Shown: in pieces, positions 35,831-45,461 of the stretch
Layout: every line of letters begins with the position of its first letter
Position numbering within the stretch: position 1 is the stretch's first letter
The notes under the pieces: model-generated
Database searches by the model: none
Told to the model about the DNA's origin: nothing
What the model saw: the letters and a program-made list of their open reading frames with translations, nothing else
Assembly (NCBI GenBank): GCA_020725665.1
Contig: DYEO01000079.1
Span: 1 to 64,000 of the forward strand
DNA from: Dethiobacter sp.
GTDB lineage: Bacteria; Bacillota; Dethiobacteria; DTU022; UBA8154
Reading direction: 5' to 3'
DNA length: 64,000 bases
Translations under genes and position numbers: made by a program

Positions 35831-38164
35831 CTAAATATCTTCTGGACTTAAAGCCTCTACGATATGTTCGGGAAGAATGGGAATCTCCTTGAAGCGAACC
35901 CCGGTGGCATCTTTAATGGCGTTGGCAATGGCAGCCGCAGTGGGAATCAAGCCCGGTTCGCCTATTCCTTTTGCCCCAAACGGTCCTTCTTCATCCATTG
36001 TTTCAACAATACTCACTTCCATTTGCGGCATATCGGCCGTTGTCAAAATCTTGTAATCCAAAAAATTACCATTGAGCAATTTACCGTCTTTGTACAACAT
36101 CTGCTCCGTCAGTGCATACCCTATCCCCTGTGCCAGCGCCCCCAGGACCTGGCCCTCCACGATCATGGGATTGATCGCTTTCCCCACATCATGGGCGGCC
36201 ACAATGCGCAAAACTTCAACCATACCCGTTTCCTCGTCAACTTCAACCAGGGCCCCATGGGCACCATAGGAGTAGGTTGGCGATATATTGGCCACGCCGC
36301 TTTGACGATTGATCATTTCCGCCGGTGTATCATAATGGTAACTGCCCATAACCCAATCACCGATCCTGGTGTTGCAAAGCTTAACTGCATCACCGATGGG
36401 CATGGCTTTTGCCCGATTTGACCTCGCAAAAACAACCCCCTGATCAATATCCAGGTCTTCAGGGTCAACATTTAACGCTGCACCTGCAGTTTTAATAATT
36501 TGCTCCCTGGCCAGTTTTGCTGCCCTGAGTACTGCATTGCCCCCCACAAACATGATCCTGGAAGCCCAGGATCCGATATCCTGCGGCGTCTGGTCCGTAT
36601 CCATGGTCGTAATGGAAACCTTCTGCACACTTACGCCCAGCGCTTCCGCTGCTACCTGCACCAGGGTCGTTTTAGATCCCGTTCCCACATCGGCAGCACC
36701 TGTAAATACGGTTACCGTCCCATCGCCGGCCACCCTGACTATTGCACCGGAATAATCTCCTTCTTTAAAAAGCTTCACCCCGCTGATATGAATAGAACTT
36801 GCCAGACCAATACCACGCTTTTTAACCTTGCTGCCGCTGTCAAGCGGTAAATCTTTTACACCATCATAGGCTTTTTGTAAACATTCTTTCATGCCGCAAC
36901 TGGTAATTTTCCACCCTGCAGGAGTAACAAAACCTGATTCATGGGCATTTAAAAGCCTGAAGGCAAGCCGGTCAAAGCCCAGCTGATCCGCTATATCATC
37001 CATTTGCGATTCAATGGCAAATGTAACCTGGGGTGAACCGAAGCCCCTGAAAGCGGTGCCGGCCTGCTTGTTGGTATAGACAAGGCTGGCGTCGATTTTA
37101 ATATTTTCCACCTTGTAATGGGAAGCGGCCACAAATGTAGAATAACCCAATACCGCAGGCCCCAGGTAATTATAAGCTCCATTATCCACGACCATTTTAA
37201 CTTCCCGGGCCAATAACCTGCCCTCCCTGGAAACCCCGGTGCGGATATCAATATGATAGGGATGACGCACCCTTGTTGTCTTAAATTCTTCTTCCCTGGT
37301 CAGTACCAACTTGACAGGGCGCAGGGCTTTTCTGGAAAGCAGGGCACAAATAGCCTCGTCATCACACACTTTGGAACGGGCTCCGAAAGCGCCGGCAGAA
37401 AAAATTTCCTTTACCCTTACATCCCCTTCAGGCATGCCCAGGATATGCGCTACCTCTTTGCGTACAAAATACGGCGCCTGGGTTGAGGTCCAGATGGTAA
37501 CTTTACCATTGAAATAATGGGCTACCGTTCCCTTAGGTTCCAGGATGGCATGTGAAACAACCTGTGTGACATAAGTATCCGAGAAGACGTAATCTGCAGC
37601 CTGGAAGGCGCTGTCTGGATCACCGTAAGACCTGGCAATACGCATGGCAATATTGCTGTCCCTGTCCTCGTGAATAACCGGTGCATCTTCCTTCACCGCT
37701 TCTTCCGGTTCATATACAGCAGGCAGGACTTCATAATTCACCTTGATTAAGCGCAGGGCCTCTTCCGCGATACTTTCATTTACAGCAGCGACGGCAGCAA
37801 TCTCGTCGCCGATATATTTTGCTTTTTCCATGACTAAAGGATAGCGGTCACTGAGCGGCGGGCCCATGGCAATATATTTTTCTCCCCGTGTGTCGTCCCT
37901 GGTAATGACAGCCTTGACACCGGGTAAATTTTCGGCAAGTGTTGTATCGATGTTAATGACTCTGGCATGTGGGTAAGGGCTCCGCAGTATTTTGGCGATA
38001 AGCATCCCCGGCAACTTTATATCATTTACAAACTGTGCCTGTCCTGTTACTTTTTCCTTCCCATCAACAATGGGTATGGGTTTCCCGACAATTTTATGAT
38101 CCACTTTGGCCTCGTCCTTCTCTATGACCGGAACAGCCACGCCCCCCGTTTTAAATTCATTCAT
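35831..38164 (-). CDS. Xanthine-dehydrogenase-type Mo subunit, copy 1
   Basis: 777 residues, full length for the large Mo-hydroxylase subunit. N-terminal domain (GKPIPIVDGKEKVTGQAQFV), then Mo-cofactor segments AGAFGARSK (a variant of GGGFGGK), GTAFRGFGSPQ, ADVGTGSKTTLVQVAAE and the catalytic Glu in GAKGIGEPGL. It could hydroxylate an aromatic or heteroaromatic ring or reduce a hydroxybenzoyl-CoA. The start codon directly follows the stop of the Fe-S subunit in its original frame. Its two partner genes are broken, so it is probably an orphan subunit unless it recruits partners from the 59-63 kb set. Confidence 0.85.
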   Translation of the reverse strand: MNEFKTGGVAVPVIEKDEAKVDHKIVGKPIPIVDGKEKVTGQAQFVNDIKLPGMLIAKILRSPYPHARVINIDTTLAENLPGVKAVITRDDTRGEKYIAMGPPLSDRYPLVMEKAKYIGDEIAAVAAVNESIAEEALRLIKVNYEVLPAVYEPEEAVKEDAPVIHEDRDSNIAMRIARSYGDPDSAFQAADYVFSDTYVTQVVSHAILEPKGTVAHYFNGKVTIWTSTQAPYFVRKEVAHILGMPEGDVRVKEIFSAGAFGARSKVCDDEAICALLSRKALRPVKLVLTREEEFKTTRVRHPYHIDIRTGVSREGRLLAREVKMVVDNGAYNYLGPAVLGYSTFVAASHYKVENIKIDASLVYTNKQAGTAFRGFGSPQVTFAIESQMDDIADQLGFDRLAFRLLNAHESGFVTPAGWKITSCGMKECLQKAYDGVKDLPLDSGSKVKKRGIGLASSIHISGVKLFKEGDYSGAIVRVAGDGTVTVFTGAADVGTGSKTTLVQVAAEALGVSVQKVSITTMDTDQTPQDIGSWASRIMFVGGNAVLRAAKLAREQIIKTAGAALNVDPEDLDIDQGVVFARSNRAKAMPIGDAVKLCNTRIGDWVMGSYHYDTPAEMINRQSGVANISPTYSYGAHGALVEVDEETGMVEVLRIVAAHDVGKAINPMIVEGQVLGALAQGIGYALTEQMLYKDGKLLNGNFLDYKILTTADMPQMEVSIVETMDEEGPFGAKGIGEPGLIPTAAAIANAIKDATGVRFKEIPILPEHIVEALSPEDI

Positions 38165-38637
38165 TTAGACTTCCTCCCTCTGAAGATTGCCGACGGCCTT
38201 AACGGCCTCGATAATTTTGGCATAGCCGGTACAGCGGCACAGGTTACCCGCCATGCCCGGCGTATTTCTTCTTCCGTGGGATAGGGATTCTCCTTTAAAA
38301 GAGCCCGCGCCGACATGATCATCCCCGGCGTGCAAAATCCGCATTGCACCGCCCCATGCTGCAAAAAGGCCTGCTGTAAAGGATCCAATTCCCCCTGGGG
38401 GCCGCCAAGGCCTTCGATCGTTTCCACTTCCTTGCCGTTCACCCCTGCCGCCAGCATCAGACAGGAATTTACAGCCTGGCCGTCCACTAAAACGGTACAG
38501 GAACCGCATTCCCCGTAACCACAGCCTTCTTTCGCCCCTAACAGCTCGAACTCTTCCCGCAACAGTTCCAGCAGGGTCACATGTCCCGCCACGTCAACGC
38601 GCACTGCGTCACCGTTAAGTTTAAAGTTAATCAGCAT
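38165..38637 (-). pseudogene. [2Fe-2S] subunit of Mo hydroxylase, frameshifted
   Basis: The N-terminal [2Fe-2S] domain is good (EGCGYGECGSCTVLVDG) and so is the first part of the second domain ([13 protein letters not shown]). After EEEIRRA, near 38250, the frame slips and the remaining [15 protein letters not shown] motif lies in another frame, ending exactly at the start of the Mo subunit. One missing base explains it. The frameshifted product would lose two of four ligands of the second cluster and should be inactive. A sequencing error is possible but less likely given the damaged neighbour. Confidence 0.82.
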
Positions 38638-38640
38638 CTC

Positions 38641-39280
38641 TTATCCCTCCAACCATCGTCCGTTTAGGCGTGCCAGGCACTGCTCCGCCGCCCGCGGGAT
38701 CAGAACCTGGATCATCTTACGGCGGTAGGCTGCCGTCGTGCGGAAGCTCGTCCGGGGCTTCGTCTCACTTAAGGCCAGTTCTGCAGCCCGCTGCCAGACT
38801 TCCCGGTGCAGCGGCTTGCCGCTGACATACGCCTCTGCCTGATGTGCCCGCACCGGTGTGGGCGCCGCCAGGCCAAGGGCGATACGTCCCGCCTCGCAGA
38901 CCATCTTACCCCTATCCACAAAAACAATGACAGCCACACCTAAAAGGGGCAAGCGTGGCCACATTGCGCACCTGTACTGAACCAAGATTATCCACGGCAT
39001 CCGCCAGTAACGTATATTTCTGCCGAATCAAGGCCGATTTTTCGATCATGCGGTGTGTAACCATGGCACCGATGTGCAAAAACCCGCCGTCTTCTTCAAT
39101 CTCTTGCAGGCCCGGCAGCGATCGCAGCGAGATAACATGTTGCGGATTCCTCCTGCCCTGTTTCATCTCCACGACAAGGTCCGTACCCCCGGCAATGAGC
39201 CTGGCACTGTCCCCATGAGCCGCCAGGATCTCCACCGCTTCCCTGACTGTCCCGGGCTCGTGATAAGAAAACGCTTTCAA
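38641..39280 (-). pseudogene. FAD subunit of Mo hydroxylase, internal deletion
   Basis: Two frames together resemble a CoxM/XdhB FAD subunit. The first (39280 down to ~38950) has AGGTDLVVEMKQG and GSVQVRNVATLA; the second (~38950 to 38641) resumes with VAVIVFVDRG, GLAAPTPVRAHQA and TTAAYRRKM. The 60-75 residues normally between NVATxGGN and the DIAIVNVA strand are missing, and the frame changes at the join. The intact relative at 62307-63182 has 291 residues. TTG at 39280 follows GGAGGG. It cannot bind FAD normally. Confidence 0.82.
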
Positions 39281-39385
39281 CCGTATCCCTCCTTTATTAG
39301 CCACCCCAACCTGATCTGTTGTGACACAGGGAGTGAATGCAAATGCATAGCCAACGATGATGCGGCTTTATTGCTTATCTGGTGC

Positions 39386-40387
39386 CTAGGCCAGGCCAAG
39401 GAGGCGCGCAGCATTGCGGCCGAGTATTTTTTCCCGGCATTCTTCCGTCAGATCAGGCAGCTGCTTTACCGTAGCCAGGGGATCGGGATCTCCCATGTCA
39501 AAGAGCTGGAAGGGAAAATCACTTCCCAGCAGCACTTGCTCACATCCCGCAACATCCACCAGGTATTTCAGGGCCGGCTGCCAGTGTGCAATAGTATCAA
39601 AGTAGATCATTTTTAAATATTCACTGGGAGCTTGCCTGGTCAGGCCGCGGCATTCCGGCCTGATGCGGTATGCCCGATCCATGCGCCCCGCGATAAACGG
39701 CGCCGCACCACCGGCATGAGAGAAACAGATCCGCAAATCAGGATAGCGATCCAAAACACCGCCAAAAATCAAGCTGCCGACAGCGATAGCCGTATCCATG
39801 GGATTGCCGATAGCATTGGAGAGGTGATAACGGCGCATGCGGTCCATGCCGGCAACGTTCCAGGGATGCACCAGGATAAGCGCCTGCAAGGCTTCTGCCC
39901 TGGCAAAAAAGGGCAGGAACTCCTCGTCATCGAGGTTTTTCCCCTCTACATTGGTACAAATGTGCACTGCCTTAATCCCCAGTTCCTTAACGCACCTTTC
40001 CAGCTCAGCCGCCGCCAGTTCACCATTTTGCAGAGGCACATAGGCCATACCCAGAAAACGGGCCGTATTTGTGGCTACAGCCTCGGCCATTCCGTTATTG
40101 AGCATCTCCGCATGCCCTTTAGCCTCATCCGCAGGCAGATTATAGTGAAATATGGTTGGGGGCGGGGATAGGACAGCAAGATCGATCCCCGCATCGTCCA
40201 TCTCCTTGATAATGCTTTCCAATCTGTACAGTTCATCCACAAGAATATACTTCATCCCCGAACGCACGGTAATAACTTTCCGGCCGTTTTCCACGGTAAT
40301 CGTTTCGCCGTACACATTGCCCGCCCTGGCAATACTGGCAATGTAACATTCCGGAATAAAATGGCTGTGTATATCTATCACTTTCAC
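39386..40387 (-). CDS. Amidohydrolase_2 family (ACMSD / resorcylate decarboxylase-like)
   Basis: 333 residues. The metal motif DIHSHF opens the protein, with later metal and catalytic residues in LILVHPWN, CFSHAGGAAPF and LLGSDFPF. Members use Zn or Mn to decarboxylate or hydrolyse aromatic and ring-cleavage acids. GTG at 40387 lies eight bases after GGAGG; the ATG at 40402 overlaps that site. It is the only clearly intact small gene within the decayed 33-42 kb region and is similar in type to the cut amidohydrolase at 35.3 kb. Substrate unknown. Confidence 0.85.
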   Translation of the reverse strand: MKVIDIHSHFIPECYIASIARAGNVYGETITVENGRKVITVRSGMKYILVDELYRLESIIKEMDDAGIDLAVLSPPPTIFHYNLPADEAKGHAEMLNNGMAEAVATNTARFLGMAYVPLQNGELAAAELERCVKELGIKAVHICTNVEGKNLDDEEFLPFFARAEALQALILVHPWNVAGMDRMRRYHLSNAIGNPMDTAIAVGSLIFGGVLDRYPDLRICFSHAGGAAPFIAGRMDRAYRIRPECRGLTRQAPSEYLKMIYFDTIAHWQPALKYLVDVAGCEQVLLGSDFPFQLFDMGDPDPLATVKQLPDLTEECREKILGRNAARLLGLA

Positions 40388-40507
40388 AGTCTTCACCTCC
40401 ATATGCGCTTTAATTAAATATTAAAAATTACCTGCCAAATTGGCTGAGAAAAAAGATAAATAATTGGTAAATTATCTAGTTCTCAGAGACAGATTAACTT
40501 TCTGATT

Positions 40508-41578
40508 TCATTTTCCCGGCAAGCGCCTGTACTTGAGACATTTTTCCCGCAAACACCTCCATTTTTGCCGGAAAATTATTGCCCAATCCCTGGAAATGGC
40601 TTCCGGCAGACGTAAGGATGCCAGCCTCCAGAAAACAGCGATGCAGATCGACCCCCCATCAGGATGTGTTTCACAGATAATAAATCCTCTGCATGCTGTT
40701 AACAGTTGTTGTTTAAGTTCCCTGGTTTTTACCTTGCAGGCCTCCAGAAAATCAATCCTTTGCAGAGCCTGTGCGGCTAATGCGGTTGTAACGGTACTCA
40801 AAGTGGCAGGAATATCTACTTTTTGCCAGGCGTCTTTGAACATTCCCCGGCAAATTCCGTAACCCACGCGAATACCGGCAAGCCCGAAGCCCTTGGAAAA
40901 AGATCTTACTACGATCACGTTATCGATTCTTTTAAGCAACACGAGAGCGGAGCTGTCTTTGGATAAAAAATCACTGTAGGCTTCATCCACAATGACCGGA
41001 ATGGCGCAGCGGTAGGCCTTGGCCACGATCTGTTCCATAAGTTCCAGAGGAATTTGCTGGCCTGTGGGATTATTGGGGGAATCGAGATAGACAGCATCAA
41101 TACTGTGGTCAATCTGTTTTACCATTCGCTCTGCTACTGTCCCATTAAATGCCAGGCCGTCATTTTTTTGCAGTTCAACAGGAAGATACTCCACCCCGGC
41201 TACTTTTAATTCATTCACATACATGGGATATTGGGGGCTGAAGCCCTAAACGCAGTCACCGGCATCGAACATGAACTTTTTTATTCTCTCCAGCACACCC
41301 AGAGACCCCGGCGCAAAAAATACCTCGTCCTCATCCAGTTTAGCAGTATCGCCCCAGTAATCACAGAGGGCTTTTCTTAAGCGGTTTGCCAGCAGATCGG
41401 GATAGAGGCGGAGATCATCTTCACCGAAACGGGAGAAAACCTCCAGGAGCCCGGGAGGCGCACCAAAAGGATTTATTCCTTCGGAACAGTCTTCAACAAT
41501 ATCCCGGTCTGCCTCAGCAGGCCCATGCCCGTATACATATTGCTCAGTTTCAATATCCTGCAGGTGTTTCCGCGGCAT
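40508..41578 (-). pseudogene. HisC/CobD-like PLP aminotransferase, broken
   Basis: ATG at 41578 after GAGG begins a frame with EGINPFGAPPG and RLYPD, then an in-frame TAG at 41246. The same frame continues through YLDSPNNPTGQQ, VDEAYSDF and the PLP-lysine motif VRSFSKGFGLAGIRVGYG. Near 40650 (HPDGGS) homology jumps to another frame (VDLHRCFLEAGILTS), indicating a second lesion with loss of residues, and the C-terminus is lost. Such enzymes are class I/II aminotransferases (histidinol-phosphate type) or threonine-phosphate decarboxylases. Inactive. Confidence 0.82.
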
Positions 41579-41599
41579 TATGCCTCAACCTTTCTCCGT

Positions 41600-42246
41600 C
41601 AAGCATCTGCTGCAGGTCGGCATCACTGTATGAGCAGTTAACAACATTAAAAACAGAATTGTCCAACCCCCGGGCAAGAAAAAAGGAACGTTCTACTGTT
41701 GAAAACAAGGTCCAGGAAATCCTAAAGGGCGAACGGGGACCGGAACTGATCAAAGCAACGATCCTGGAAAAAGAAAAGGGACGCTTTGATCTTACATGGG
41801 AACTGGATAGGGAATTCTACCATTGGCTCACGGAAATCTATTACGGTAAAAAGATCCTGGTCACCTGCCGGGACGAGTGGAGCAATGAAGATATTATTGC
41901 CGCTTATCACGGTCAAGGCAACGTGGAGCGCCTATTTAAGCATTTTAAGAACCCTTACCATAATGCTGTGCGGCCACAGTTTCACTGGACAGATCAGAAA
42001 ATCAAGGTTCGTACATTTATTTGTGTAACCGGGCTGCTCCTTTCCCAACTTGTATGGAAAAAGGCTAAGGATCTTGGCTATACATCCTCCATTGAAACGA
42101 TTATTGATGAGCTCTCCAGGGTAAGACAGGTAGAAACTGTTACGATAACGGGCTTAAAGGGTAAGGCTCCCAAAGAAATACAACTTGAAGAAATGGAGCC
42201 GGAATTAGAAAAAATGTACAACGATATGGTGAATATGGTTATTTAG
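41600..42246 (+). pseudogene. IS1634/IS4-type transposase C-terminal relic
   Basis: The frame open to TAG at 42244 carries a DDE transposase C-terminus: a Lys/Arg-rich helix (ARKKERSTVENKVQEIL), TCRDEWSNEDIIAAYHGQGNVE with the catalytic Glu region, LFKHFKNP, HWTDQKIKVRTFICVTGLLL. This order fits IS1634-like elements. The N-terminal ~60 per cent with the two Asp residues is absent, and no clear terminal inverted repeats remain. It is flanked by a broken aminotransferase and a cut permease, so the element probably took part in the deletions here. Confidence 0.75.
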
Positions 42247-42247
42247 T

Positions 42248-42679
42248 TTATACAATATTTATGTCTAACGAATGCACAGTTACAGTAGCCTTTAAGGCCA
42301 TTTTGGCTGATGAGCGTAGTAAAGTCACGCTAAGGATAAAAATTCCGATTAGCACTGTAAACATGGGCGCCGTAATCCTCAAAGAGCCTGCCCGGGAGAC
42401 GCCGATCATGATGATACTGTTGAAAAGCAGCAGCCTGCCCAAAAAAGAGGTAAAGAAACCGGAACCGACAAAAGCAAGGAGGCTGGACAGGTTCAAACCG
42501 CCCGCTTGCGTAATGAGGATGATAAACGGAAGGAGTATCAGGTTAACTAAATTGTTTACCGCCAGCGTAAGGAATAACCCCTCATGGGAGGTCAGTTCGC
42601 CCTGATGGTTTCCCCTGGCGACGGCAACGTTGGTCGCGCCGAAAAATAGCGCTGATAGCAAAGCAAGGATAATGCCCAT
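42248..42679 (-). pseudogene. EamA/DMT permease, 3' truncated
   Basis: The first ~118 residues form four hydrophobic segments typical of one EamA half (LALLSALFFGATNVAVARG; SRAGSLRITAPMFTVLIGI). The following ~25 residues are unrelated and come from sequence beside the transposase relic. Drug/metabolite transporters of this family are ~300 residues with ten helices, so more than half is missing. Start at 42679 is native. Confidence 0.72.
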
Positions 42680-42700
42680 GGGGATTTACCCCTTCCCAGA

Positions 42701-42739
42701 AAAAATTTGTCCGGCCCCCGTCATGGCGGCCGGACAAAT
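42701..42739 (-). terminator. Terminator of the liv operon
   Basis: On the minus strand ATTTGTCCGGCC pairs with GGCCGGACAAAT (42728-42739 with 42706-42717) around a ten-base loop and is followed by a T-run (42701-42706). It starts 12 bases after the binding-protein stop. Confidence 0.9.
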
Positions 42740-42750
42740 CAACATTTTTC

Positions 42751-43983
42751 CTACCACTTAGGCTTGGGGATCAGCAACTTGGCTGTAGCTGTTTCTGCCG
42801 GCCAGACTATTTCCAGCTCCCCTTGCTGCCATTGCAGCCACATGGCAGGCATCCTCAGGTTCTCCACACCCGTAAAACCAATAGGTCCGTTAATGGTTTC
42901 AAATTCACTTGTGGCGATTACGTTCCGCACAGCTTCACGGTCAAGACTGCCTGCTTTCGTCAAAGCTTGCTCCAGTATTTCACAACTTACATAGGCAAGG
43001 GCAGAGTCCAAATAGTCAGGCCGTTCACCATATTTTTCCACAAAGCCGTTGTAAAAATCCTGGGCTCCCGGCCAACCACCCTTGGGACTCCAGTGGCCCT
43101 GCGTTAAAATCCCTTCCGTGGCAGGCCCGTATACAGCATCGTAAGCAGCAATGGACGGCCCTACCAGGAGGAGGAAGAACTTCGGATTTAAACCGGCTTC
43201 CATGGCCTGGTTGGTGATAAGGAAAGAATCCTCGGGATAGGAAAGGGCTAAATATGCATCCGGGTTAAGACGCTTAATTTCTGCCATAAGGGAAGACAGG
43301 TCACTCACACCTATGGGATAGTCTTTAACGAGGACAACTTCAAAGCCGGCGGCCTTTAAAAGCGGCTCCAGAAACTGTAAATTTTCCCGGGGGAAAAGGT
43401 CCTGGACATAGGTTATGGCAACAGTTTTTAACTGGTTGCGATGCGCTTTCATTAAATCAACCAGCGCTTCTGTCTGCCGGTCAGGGATACAGGAAGTAAT
43501 GAACCAAAAATTCTTGGCATCAAGTTCACGTATTTTTACCGAACAAGCCGTATTTCCCACGACAGGCATCTGGAATTTTTCAGCCAGGGGAGCAATGGCA
43601 AAATGGAGCGTTGTTCCCCAGGGAGGCAGCAGCATATCCACCTTGTCTTCCGTTACAAGTTTTTCATAAATACGCGTGGCCATATCCGTTGAACTCTGGT
43701 CGTCGTAATATACAAACTTGACGGGCAGGCTTTTCCCGTACTCCTTTAGATGGATGCCACCCCGCTTATTAACCTGTTCCAACCAAAGGTCATAAGCCCT
43801 CATCTGGCTTTCTGCGGCCGGGGCGTAGATTCCCGTCAGGGAGATGGAAAAACCAATCTTGATTTCCTCCTTATCCTTTGCTGCCGGAGCTGTTGTGTCT
43901 TTACCCCCGCAGCCGGCCAGGGAAAAAACCATTAAAGCCATGCCTAGCAGCAGCAACAAACATACCCAATTTTTCTTTGGCAT
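42751..43983 (-). CDS. livK: ABC branched-chain-type solute-binding lipoprotein (LivK-like)
   Basis: 410 residues. Signal with lipobox LAGC (Cys25 from this start), then a periplasmic-binding type I fold (IGFSISLTGIYAPAAESQ; YYDDQSSTDMATRIYEKL; GNTACSVKIRELDAKNFW). The family binds Leu/Ile/Val, but many members bind aromatic acids, amides or urea. AGGAGG is eight bases from ATG 43983; ATG 43989 is too close. It is the last gene of the liv operon, 16 bases after livF. Given the neighbouring aromatic-type catabolic genes an aromatic acid is a fair guess. Confidence 0.9.
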   Translation of the reverse strand: MPKKNWVCLLLLLGMALMVFSLAGCGGKDTTAPAAKDKEEIKIGFSISLTGIYAPAAESQMRAYDLWLEQVNKRGGIHLKEYGKSLPVKFVYYDDQSSTDMATRIYEKLVTEDKVDMLLPPWGTTLHFAIAPLAEKFQMPVVGNTACSVKIRELDAKNFWFITSCIPDRQTEALVDLMKAHRNQLKTVAITYVQDLFPRENLQFLEPLLKAAGFEVVLVKDYPIGVSDLSSLMAEIKRLNPDAYLALSYPEDSFLITNQAMEAGLNPKFFLLLVGPSIAAYDAVYGPATEGILTQGHWSPKGGWPGAQDFYNGFVEKYGERPDYLDSALAYVSCEILEQALTKAGSLDREAVRNVIATSEFETINGPIGFTGVENLRMPAMWLQWQQGELEIVWPAETATAKLLIPKPKW

Positions 43984-44004
43984 TGACATTCCCTCCTTAA
44001 ATAT

Positions 44005-44715
44005 TTACATACCAAGGTACGCCTTTTTAATATCATCACAACAAAGGAGCTCTTCTCCCCTCCCTTCAACAACAATTTTACCCGTCTCTAAAACATAGAC
44101 CTTTTGCGCTATTTCGAGGGTTTTTTGCAAGTTTTGTTCGACCATTAAAATAGTAACTCCCTTACTGTTGATGCCGACTATAAGATCAAACAGGAGGTTA
44201 ACAATTACAGGTGCAAGGCCGATTGAGGGTTCATCAAGCATCAAAAGAGTGGGCTCTGACATAAGGCCTCTCCCAATGGCAAGCATCTGTTGCTCGCCAC
44301 CGGAAAGTGTTCCTGCTGCCTGGTTATTTCGTTCCTTCAACCGGGGAAAAAGCTCATAAACCCACTCCAGAGAGTAACGCATATGTTTACGACAACGGCG
44401 CACATAGCTCCCGATCTCCAGATTTTCCTTAACCGTGAGGTGGGGAAAGATCCTGCGCCCTTCCGGGACCAGGCAGATCCCCTTTTCCACCCTCTGGTAA
44501 GCATTAAGGGTGGTGACTGCTTCCCCCTGGAATAAAATAGATCCCGAAGCCGGCTTCAGCAACCCGGCCACAGTATTCATGGTAGTACTTTTACCGGAAC
44601 TGTTGGAACCCACCAGAGCCGTGATAGTGCCTGCTTCCACGCTAAAAGAAACATCCCAAAGGGCCTGTATGCCGTTATAACAAACATTGAGAGACTTAAC
44701 TTCCAGGAGCGCCAT
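44005..44715 (-). CDS. livF: ABC transporter ATPase LivF
   Basis: 236 residues. Walker A GSNSSGKSTT (near 36), LSGGEQQMLAIGRGL signature, Walker B LLMLDEPS and the switch His region (MVEQN). It has the length and LivF-type ending (DDIKKAYLGM). The usual Ala/Gly in the P-loop is Ser-Ser here, still compatible with ATP binding. It pairs with LivG to drive the LivHM channel. Confidence 0.92.
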   Translation of the reverse strand: MALLEVKSLNVCYNGIQALWDVSFSVEAGTITALVGSNSSGKSTTMNTVAGLLKPASGSILFQGEAVTTLNAYQRVEKGICLVPEGRRIFPHLTVKENLEIGSYVRRCRKHMRYSLEWVYELFPRLKERNNQAAGTLSGGEQQMLAIGRGLMSEPTLLMLDEPSIGLAPVIVNLLFDLIVGINSKGVTILMVEQNLQKTLEIAQKVYVLETGKIVVEGRGEELLCCDDIKKAYLGM

Positions 44716-44729
44716 ATCACCACCCCCCC

Positions 44730-45461
44730 CTAAGCTGATGTTTTTTCTCCCAGATACGCTTTGATTACTTCCTTTTCCTGAATAACTTCATCCGGTGTGC
44801 CTTCCGCAATCTTCCGGCCGTAATTCAGGACTACAAGCCTGTCGGAAAGCTCCATGAGTGCTTTCATCACATGCTCAACCATAATGATCGAGATATTTTT
44901 TTCTTCTCTTATTTTCCTGATCAGAACAACCGCTTCCTGTGATTCGGTAGGCGTGAGCCCGGCCAGCACTTCATCCAGCAGCAGCACCCTGGGGTTGGAA
45001 GCCAGTGCCCGTGCTATCTCCAATCGTTTTCTTTCCTGAATGTTAAGTGTTTTTCCCAGAGCCCGGGCCCGGTGTGACAACTCCACAAATTCCAATATTT
45101 CCAGCGCAACCTTTTCCCCTTCAGCCATGCTTACCTTTCTGCCCGGACCAAAAACACTGCCCACCATGACATTTTGCAAAACACTGAGTTCCTGGAAAGG
45201 GCGAACAAGCTGAAACGTTCTGGCCAGGCCCATTTTCACAATTTGATATGGCTTAAAAAATGTAATATCCGTCTGCAGTAACGTAATGTTCCCCCTGGTC
45301 GGGCGGTGATAACCGCTAAGCAGGTTAAACAAGGTTGTCTTTCCAGCGCCGTTTGGCCCCATGATGCCCAATACTTCGTTTTCCCGCAGGCACATATCCA
45401 CATCGGCCAAAGCCAGCAGGCCGGTAAATTGCTTTGTCAAGCCTTTCCCCTGTAAAATCAT
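44730..45461 (-). CDS. livG: ABC transporter ATPase LivG
   Basis: 243 residues. Walker A GPNGAGKTTL near 37, the LivG-type insertion between Walker A and the signature (GLARTFQLVRPFQELSV), signature region NIQERKRLEIARAL, Walker B VLLLDEVLAGL and MVEHVM. The signature LSGGQ is replaced by LNIQERK, as is normal for LivG. ATG overlaps the livM stop (ATGA). It forms a heterodimer with LivF. Confidence 0.92.
   Translation of the reverse strand: MILQGKGLTKQFTGLLALADVDMCLRENEVLGIMGPNGAGKTTLFNLLSGYHRPTRGNITLLQTDITFFKPYQIVKMGLARTFQLVRPFQELSVLQNVMVGSVFGPGRKVSMAEGEKVALEILEFVELSHRARALGKTLNIQERKRLEIARALASNPRVLLLDEVLAGLTPTESQEAVVLIRKIREEKNISIIMVEHVMKALMELSDRLVVLNYGRKIAEGTPDEVIQEKEVIKAYLGEKTSA

Noticed and set aside
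41244..41248. TAG in the aminotransferase read as pyrrolysine
   Set aside because: The frame is continuous through the TAG, but the C-terminal part has a further frame change with lost residues, so simple decay explains it. No pyl genes or insertion context are visible.
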